A stretch of DNA of 64,000 nucleotides. It comes from Pragia fontium DSM 5563 = ATCC 49100 (GTDB lineage Bacteria > Pseudomonadota > Gammaproteobacteria > Enterobacterales > Enterobacteriaceae). Of the stretch, positions 58,616-64,000 are shown one piece after another; position 1 is the first letter of the stretch, and each line of letters starts with the position of its first letter. Where the stretch lies: positions 62,001-126,000 of the forward strand of contig NZ_FOLW01000006.1 of assembly GCF_900112475.1 (NCBI RefSeq), read 5' to 3'. Position numbers and translations under genes: made by a program. Below the pieces are notes generated by a model. The model was not told the DNA's origin, did not search any database, and saw nothing but the letters and a program-made list of their open reading frames with translations.

Positions 58616-58669
58616 GTGTTAATAGTACTGATGGAGATGCTAGACTATCCCCATTGTTACTATTAACAC
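58616..58669. repeat. 54-bp nested inverted repeat downstream of rdgC
   Basis: Outer arms gtgttaatagta (58616-58627) and tactattaacac (58658-58669) are exact reverse complements. Inside them ATGGAGAT and ATCCCCAT pair with one mismatch around an 8-nt loop. The whole element can fold into one long imperfect hairpin. No T-run follows, so it is not a classical terminator; it may be an operator, a stabilising mRNA end, or a small dispersed repeat. Confidence 0.65.
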
Positions 58670-58786
58670 AACAATAATTACATTACGTAACCCTAATTTT
58701 AACCTGCAACTTGGTGCAGTAACGTGTAAAATAAGCTAACTTACAGTTAAAAACACCACGTACGAATGGATTACCGGAGGGAACGT

Positions 58787-59374
58787 TTGCATAACTATAT
58801 CATTAATGACCGAGTGTTATTTAACACTTATACTGGAGTCCTGAGTCGTCTTGATGATCCCAAGCAATTAAGTACGCTAAGTAGTCATGCTAAACAGTTA
58901 TTTCTGCGCCTGATTGATAGTGGTTACCAAATAATCCCTTTTGAACAGCTGTCTGTTGACGTTAAAGAACGGTCAGACTTACCCAATGTTAACGCCCAAA
59001 TTACGGCTGAATTAGATAACATCGTTAAATCTTTTCAACAAATTGGCGAATATGAGCCAATGATGATTGTCTATTCATACGGTGTTCAGCTCTCTACTGA
59101 CGTCGAACTTAAGGTTATCTCCAGTTACCGCTCCTTTAATGAAAATGAACGAGAAAAACCCTATATTGCCAAAGAATCAGTAATTGATTCTACCGTTACT
59201 CTCGATGGGCCAACGATTCCAGTTAAATCAAAAAACAACCGCTTTATTTGGTATTACACTCGTATTGTTTTGGTCATCTCGCTGTCTATTTTTTTACTTT
59301 ATTTTGCGCTGAATTTATTTTCCTCCAAACCTGATTATTTTGCCGATTATCACTATCAAGGCAAATATCAGTAA
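58787..59374 (+). CDS. MarT/ToxR-like transmembrane winged-helix regulator, probably cut short by a stop codon
   Basis: 195 aa. The N-terminal part (HNYIINDRVLFNTYTGVLSRLDD, then LSSHAKQLFLRLIDSGYQIIPFEQLSVDVK) resembles the ToxR/CadC winged-helix domain, followed by a linker and one transmembrane helix (YYTRIVLVISLSIFLLYFALNLF). Only 18 residues follow before TAA. The start is a TTG at 58787 with Shine-Dalgarno ggaggg five bp upstream; the ATG at 58766 has none. Family members such as Salmonella MarT regulate envelope or virulence genes and have a periplasmic domain. The frame stays open for 69 codons after the TAA and ends at the FidL-like gene, so this is likely a truncated form. Confidence 0.75.
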   Translation: MHNYIINDRVLFNTYTGVLSRLDDPKQLSTLSSHAKQLFLRLIDSGYQIIPFEQLSVDVKERSDLPNVNAQITAELDNIVKSFQQIGEYEPMMIVYSYGVQLSTDVELKVISSYRSFNENEREKPYIAKESVIDSTVTLDGPTIPVKSKNNRFIWYYTRIVLVISLSIFLLYFALNLFSSKPDYFADYHYQGKYQ

Positions 59375-59584
59375 TGCAGCGTATTTATTCATAATCAAAA
59401 GCCCACCGATCTGGTGCATCTGAAACTCCGTCTGGAAGAGTTTAACGTTGCCTGTGATACTCCCCATAATATCTACGTGAGTATACCGGCTGACGATAGA
59501 CGAGAATCGTATCAAGTTTGTGGTGGTAATCCAGATCAAGAGCAAGCCCCTTGTGTAAGCTATTATGTGGTGAAAGTTAAATGA
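59375..59584 (+). pseudogene. Separated periplasmic domain of the ToxR-like regulator (after an in-frame TAA)
   Basis: In the same frame as the preceding gene, directly after its TAA stop, 69 codons are open (CSVFIHNQKPTDLVHLKLRL through CVSYYVVKVK) with no usable start codon. The TGA overlaps the ATG of the next gene as ATGA, an arrangement expected of the true end of the upstream gene. Four Cys suit a disulfide-bonded periplasmic domain. A single TAC/CAA/GAA-to-TAA type change or a sequencing error would explain it. Confidence 0.65.
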
Positions 59585-60063
59585 GAAATATAAAGTTAAC
59601 CGTCATTACTACACTTATTGTTACTGCCCTGTTTTTTAGTGGTATTTATCTGTTTTACTTTAGCCATCAAAACAACTTTAGTTGCTCAACTAATGCCACG
59701 TTTTTATTCGAAACCAATAAGCAAGAAAGTGAAGCGCTGATGGTTTCCCATATGCGATTTCGTTTTAACAACGGTAAAGGCATTAATCTGATAACCGGAT
59801 ACTTACAATTTAGCGGGCGAGAATACGTGATTAATCGTAAAGTCATGTTTGACTATACCACCAACAAAAATCACAGTTATTCGCTGATCAATACCGACGT
59901 TATTATGGAAAAAACGGATAATTTACCTAAAGATTTAGCTGAGCGTTATCTTTATCGTTTTAGCGCAGAGAAGCACGGCTCGACTCACCTAACCATTATT
60001 AATATGAATAGCGGAAAAAAATTATTCAGCAGCGGCACCCTGCCGTATTTCATCTGTGAATAA
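59581..60063 (+). CDS. FidL-like single-pass membrane protein
   Basis: 160 aa with one N-terminal transmembrane helix (LTVITTLIVTALFFSGIYLFYF) and a beta-rich periplasmic domain containing two Cys (NFSCSTNATFLF and YFICE). The size and pairing with a ToxR-like regulator resemble FidL of Salmonella SPI-3, which is encoded with the MarT regulator. The start ATG overlaps the upstream frame as ATGA, so translation of the pair was coupled. Function is unknown; it may act as a sensor partner of the regulator. Confidence 0.75.
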   Translation: MRNIKLTVITTLIVTALFFSGIYLFYFSHQNNFSCSTNATFLFETNKQESEALMVSHMRFRFNNGKGINLITGYLQFSGREYVINRKVMFDYTTNKNHSYSLINTDVIMEKTDNLPKDLAERYLYRFSAEKHGSTHLTIINMNSGKKLFSSGTLPYFICE

Positions 60064-60264
60064 GTTATCTGGCCATTCCATGGCCGGATAAATGCCCTGA
60101 CGCTAAACTAAAAGCTAACGCAACGCTGACTTTTCATTACCTAACCTTCATATTTCCTTCATTTTCTTTCTGTTATAACCGGTTATACTTGTCTATATCT
60201 CAGCATTTTCAATTAATTCAGCGTTATAGCTCAACTATATAGGCTGCTTCAAGTGAGCATAAAA

Positions 60265-61482
60265 ATGGTATTCGAACTCAAGCGATTATTACGCCCGTTA
60301 CCGCTGATTACGATAGCGGTTATCGCTGTTGGTGGAGCGATACTTTATTATCATTATTCATCTACCGATAACGGCAAACCTCAAACGTCCGTCAATAACG
60401 GACGTCGTAATATGCCCCAACCGCCAGTTCAGGTTGCCACTGCACTTCAACAGGAGATTCCCCGCTATCTCAGTGGTCTGGGCACCGTTACCGCGGCCAA
60501 TACAGTGACCGTCCGCAATCGGGTTGATGGGCAAATTATGGCGATTCATTTTAATGAAGGGCAAGAAGTTAAAGCTGGCGATTTACTGGTTGAAATCGAT
60601 CCCCGCCCTTTTCAGGTTCAACTGACGCAGGCCGAAGGGCAACTCGCGAATATGCAGGCAACCTTGAGTAATGCCAAACGCGATCTCAGCCGCTATCAAA
60701 AACTGATTCGTACCAATATGGTGTCACAACAACAGTTAGATACCCAAATTGCCCTGGTCAAACAAACGGAAGGAAGCCTAAAGGCTGCTCAGGGTGCCGT
60801 TGATAGTGCTAATTTACAGCTAACATACAGTAAAGTTACGGCCCCAATTTCCGGACGAGTGGGTCTAAAGTTAGCTGATGTTGGCAACTATGTAACGAGC
60901 GGTGACAGTACCGGTTTAGTGGTCATCACTCAAACTCATCCCATCGATGTGGTTTTTAATCTGCCGGAAACCACCATTAGTAATATCTTACCCGCTTATC
61001 ACAGCGGTACTCCATTAACGGTTGAAGCCTGGGATAGGGAAAATAAACGGCTGATTACCCGCGGTAACCTGCTCAGTATGGATAATCAGATCGATCCCAC
61101 CACTGGGACGATAAAATTAAAGGCTCGTTTTAGTAACGACGATAACATGCTGTTCCCTAATCAGTTTGTTAATACTCAGATAAAAGTTGATACGATAAAA
61201 AATGCCGTGGTGGTACCCACCGCTGCGATTCAGACTGGTAATAATGAAAACTTTGTCTGGTTGGTCGATCAGCAGAATAAAGTCAGTAAACAACCGGTTA
61301 TCGTCGGTTTCCGTTCTGGTGAATTGACCGTTATCGATAAAGGCATTGAGACTGGACAACGGGTGATCACTGACGGGGTAGACCGTTTGAAACAAGGCGT
61401 GCAGGTTGAAGTGGTTACGCCTGAGTCCCTGAAAACATCCAAACCTGCCAATCTACGCCAGCAACAGGCCGCAACCAAATGA
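60265..61482 (+). CDS. mdtA: Multidrug efflux periplasmic adaptor MdtA
   Basis: Periplasmic adaptor of the MdtABC RND efflux pump (bile salts, novobiocin and others in E. coli). About 405 aa with an N-terminal membrane anchor, lipoyl-type segment [34 protein letters not shown], a coiled-coil hairpin, [29 protein letters not shown] and [17 protein letters not shown]. The ATG at 60265 is preferred; a GTG at 60253 would add four residues. The stop overlaps the mdtB start (ATGA). In E. coli this operon is controlled by BaeSR and CpxR; no site was identified here. Confidence 0.93.
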   Translation: MVFELKRLLRPLPLITIAVIAVGGAILYYHYSSTDNGKPQTSVNNGRRNMPQPPVQVATALQQEIPRYLSGLGTVTAANTVTVRNRVDGQIMAIHFNEGQEVKAGDLLVEIDPRPFQVQLTQAEGQLANMQATLSNAKRDLSRYQKLIRTNMVSQQQLDTQIALVKQTEGSLKAAQGAVDSANLQLTYSKVTAPISGRVGLKLADVGNYVTSGDSTGLVVITQTHPIDVVFNLPETTISNILPAYHSGTPLTVEAWDRENKRLITRGNLLSMDNQIDPTTGTIKLKARFSNDDNMLFPNQFVNTQIKVDTIKNAVVVPTAAIQTGNNENFVWLVDQQNKVSKQPVIVGFRSGELTVIDKGIETGQRVITDGVDRLKQGVQVEVVTPESLKTSKPANLRQQQAATK

Positions 61483-64000
61483 GTACTCAAGATATTCCTC
61501 CTTCAGGCGGAGGTCCTTCCCGACTCTTTATCTTAAGGCCTGTTGCGACCACGCTACTCATGATTGCCATCTTGCTGGCTGGGATTCTTGGGTATAAAAC
61601 GCTGCCAGTCTCAGCCTTACCTGAAGTTGACTATCCAACAATTCAGGTCGTGACCCTTTATCCAGGCGCCAGCCCGGATGTCACCACATCGGCCATTACT
61701 GCGCCATTAGAGCAACAATTGGGGCAGATGTCAGGATTGAAACAGATGTCATCACAGAGCTCTGGTGGCGCTTCCGTGATAACCCTGCAATTCCAGCTTG
61801 AACTACCTTTAGATGTTGCTGAGCAAGAAGTTCAGGCGGCCATTAATGCGGCCACCAACCTGCTGCCCAACGATTTACCCTATCCGCCGATCTACAGCAA
61901 GGTTAACCCTGCCGATGCACCAATATTAACCCTTGCCGTTACATCGGATGCCCTACCAATGAGTCAGGTGCGGGATATGGTCGAAACCCGCATTGCCCAG
62001 AAAATATCTCAGGTTTCCGGGGTCGGTCTGGTCAGTCTATCAGGGGGGGAACGCCCCGCCGTCAGAGTCAGCCTGAATCCTCAGGCTATGGCCGCTTATG
62101 GGCTGGATAGCGAAACCGTCCGCGCTGCCATTACCAGCGCTAACGTGAATACCGCCAAAGGGAGTTTTGATGGACCAACTCGCTCGGCTACGCTCTCGGC
62201 TAACGACCAAATGAAATCGCCGGAAGACTATCGACAACTGATTATTTTTTATCAGAACGGCGCACCTATTCGCCTGAAAGACATTGCCAGCGTTGAGGAA
62301 GGTGCGGAAAACACTCAACTGGCTGCTTGGGCTAACCAAAAACAGGCGATTATCCTGAATATTCAGCGCCAACCCGGTGCAAACGTGATTACCGCCGCAG
62401 ATGGCATCCGCAATATTTTACCTCAGCTCACCGATAGCTTGCCCCACTCTGTCAACGTTCAAGTATTAACCGATCGTACCGTCACCATTCGTACCTCGAT
62501 TAGCGATGTACAGTTCGAACTCTTACTGGCGGTGATTTTAGTCGTGATGGTAATTTATCTGTTCTTGCGTAATCTACCCGCCACGATAATTCCCAGCGTC
62601 TCAGTGCCGTTGTCATTAATAGGTACTTTTGCCGTGATGTACTTTCTCGGCTTCTCGATTAATAACCTGACGCTTATGGCGATGATTATCGCCGCCGGTT
62701 TTGTGGTTGATGACGCGATTGTAGTGATTGAGAATATTTCCCGCTATATCGAGCAGGGAGAAAAGCCGCTGAATGCCGCGCTGAAAGGCGCTGGCGAAAT
62801 TGGCTTTACGATTATCTCCCTCACCGTTTCGCTGGTAGCAGTTCTGATTCCACTGCTGTTTATGGGGGATGTCGTCGGTCGTTTATTCCATGAATTTGCC
62901 CTAACCTTGACGGTGGCCATTCTGATTTCAGGTATTGTGTCCCTCACCTTAACGCCAATGATGTGTGCACGTCTGTTAAGTCATGAATCTCTACGTCAAC
63001 AAAATCGTTTCTCATTAGCCTGCGAACGTTTTTTTGAACGTATTATTAACGGCTATGGTCGTTATCTGACCGTAGTATTGAGACATCAATGGCTCACCCT
63101 TTCCGTGGCTGGCGGAACACTGGCCTTAACCATTTTACTGTATCTGTTTATCCCTAAAGGCTTCTTTCCTTTACAGGATAATGGCTTGATTCAGGGCTCC
63201 CTTGAAGCGCCTCAATCGATTTCATTTTCAGCCATGGCTAAACGCCAGCAGGAAGTCTCCGCCATTATTCTGCAAGACCCGGATGTTGAAAGCCTCTCTT
63301 CCTTTATCGGCGTAGACGGTAGCAATGCCACCTTGAATAACGGCCGTTTGCAAATCAACCTGAAACCATTGAGCCAGCGTAGTGCTCGAGCACCTGAAAT
63401 TATCGAGCGTTTACAGCATAATGTGCAGGCCGTTCCCGGTATCACCCTCTATCTGCAACCAGTGCAGGATTTAACCATTGAAGACCGCATCAGTCGTACT
63501 CAGTATCAGTTCACACTACAAACCATGTCGCTTGAGCAATTAAGCCTCTGGGTGCCTAAATTACTGGAACGACTCAAGCAACTGCCGGAGTTAACCGATG
63601 TCACCAGCGATTGGCAAGATCAGGGTTTAGTTGCCTATGTGAATGTCAATCGAGATGATGCCAGCCGCTTAGGCATCAATATGACCAGCATTGATAACGC
63701 CTTATATAATGCTTTTGGTCAGCGACTGATCTCAACAATTTATACTCAGGCCAACCAATATCGCGTTGTTCTGGAACAAACTATTGATAAAGAACGATTA
63801 TATGACGCTTTTGATAACATTTATCTGAAGAATAGTGCTGGGCAATCCATCCGTTTAACCAGTATTGCCAAGATTGAAGAGCGTTTGGGCCCACTTTCGG
63901 TTAACCGGATATCCCAGTTCCCATCCGCGACTATCTCTTTTAACCTGCCAAAGGGCGCGTCTCTGGGTGAGGCAACCAAAGCCATTACTCAGGCAGAAAA
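61479..64000 (+). CDS. mdtB: Multidrug efflux RND transporter MdtB, 3'-truncated by the window edge
   Basis: Inner-membrane RND pump subunit working as a heterotrimer with MdtC. The ATG at 61479 overlaps the mdtA stop. The first 840 codons are visible and run off the right edge. The N-terminus has [38 protein letters not shown], then the porter domain ([21 protein letters not shown]). The transmembrane region [16 protein letters not shown] contains the proton-relay Asp pair; [17 protein letters not shown] begins the second porter loop. Closely similar to E. coli MdtB. Confidence 0.95.
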   Translation, partial: MSTQDIPPSGGGPSRLFILRPVATTLLMIAILLAGILGYKTLPVSALPEVDYPTIQVVTLYPGASPDVTTSAITAPLEQQLGQMSGLKQMSSQSSGGASVITLQFQLELPLDVAEQEVQAAINAATNLLPNDLPYPPIYSKVNPADAPILTLAVTSDALPMSQVRDMVETRIAQKISQVSGVGLVSLSGGERPAVRVSLNPQAMAAYGLDSETVRAAITSANVNTAKGSFDGPTRSATLSANDQMKSPEDYRQLIIFYQNGAPIRLKDIASVEEGAENTQLAAWANQKQAIILNIQRQPGANVITAADGIRNILPQLTDSLPHSVNVQVLTDRTVTIRTSISDVQFELLLAVILVVMVIYLFLRNLPATIIPSVSVPLSLIGTFAVMYFLGFSINNLTLMAMIIAAGFVVDDAIVVIENISRYIEQGEKPLNAALKGAGEIGFTIISLTVSLVAVLIPLLFMGDVVGRLFHEFALTLTVAILISGIVSLTLTPMMCARLLSHESLRQQNRFSLACERFFERIINGYGRYLTVVLRHQWLTLSVAGGTLALTILLYLFIPKGFFPLQDNGLIQGSLEAPQSISFSAMAKRQQEVSAIILQDPDVESLSSFIGVDGSNATLNNGRLQINLKPLSQRSARAPEIIERLQHNVQAVPGITLYLQPVQDLTIEDRISRTQYQFTLQTMSLEQLSLWVPKLLERLKQLPELTDVTSDWQDQGLVAYVNVNRDDASRLGINMTSIDNALYNAFGQRLISTIYTQANQYRVVLEQTIDKERLYDAFDNIYLKNSAGQSIRLTSIAKIEERLGPLSVNRISQFPSATISFNLPKGASLGEATKAITQAE

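Noticed and set aside
59372-59374. Recoding (selenocysteine-like readthrough) at the stop of the ToxR-like gene
   Set aside because: The codon is TAA, not TGA, and no selenocysteine insertion element is apparent; a nonsense mutation or sequencing error is simpler.
1-64000. tRNA genes, insertion sequences, prophage or CRISPR arrays
   Set aside because: Reading the intergenic regions gave no cloverleaf-like sequences, transposase or integrase frames, or regularly spaced direct repeats.

Overview
The window is chromosomal DNA from a gammaproteobacterium of the order Enterobacterales. Nearly every housekeeping protein (RsxCDGE, Nth, TyrS, PdxH, AcpP, RNase E, TrpEGDCBA, PhoBR, SbcDC, RdgC, MdtAB) aligns by eye over its full length with the Escherichia coli protein, and blocks of gene order are shared with E. 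coli. The DNA is fairly AT-rich, trpG is a separate gene from trpD (as in Serratia and Yersinia), and many genes expected from the E. coli order are missing. A lineage outside the E. coli/Salmonella group, such as Budviciaceae, fits, but genus is inference only.

Layout. 1-4342: 3' end of the rsx (rnf) electron-transport operon and nth. 4448-14475: a reduced version of the E. coli nth-sodB block (gstA, pdxY, tyrS, pdxH, mliC, anmK, slyA, sodC, ydhL, gloA, rnt, grxD, sodB). 14545-21739: a carbohydrate island with a ROK kinase (nagK), an AraC regulator, a GH3 beta-glycosidase, a GPH-family sugar symporter and a secreted tyrosine phosphatase. 22071-23886: a two-gene RNA-repair cassette (RNA ligase plus HD-phosphoesterase/polynucleotide kinase). 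24181-36552: tatD, holB, tmk, mltG, the fatty-acid/phospholipid cluster fabF-acpP-fabG-fabD-fabH-plsX with rpmF and yceD, one unknown gene, yceF and rluC. 37157-42233: rne, a small monooxygenase and dbpA. 42390-49556: tryptophan biosynthesis. 49735-58601: DJ-1/PfpI protein, phoR-phoB, sbcD-sbcC, rdgC. 58616-60063: a MarT/ToxR-like regulator and FidL-like membrane protein pair in which the regulator carries an in-frame stop. 60265-64000: mdtA and the start of mdtB.

The most notable features are three. First, the trp genes carry two complete copies of the TrpR operator-promoter/leader peptide/attenuator: one before trpE-trpG and a second between trpG and trpD. They probably form two separately controlled units, trpEG and trpDCBA. 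Second, an RNA ligase overlaps a protein that fuses an HD domain to a P-loop kinase. Together these would supply all the steps needed to heal and seal broken RNA. Third, the ToxR-like regulator gene is cut by a TAA stop, yet the frame stays open for 69 more codons and ends in an ATGA overlap with the FidL-like gene.

Most intergenic regions contain only promoters, ribosome-binding sites and simple hairpin terminators. No tRNA, rRNA, insertion sequence, prophage or CRISPR array was seen.
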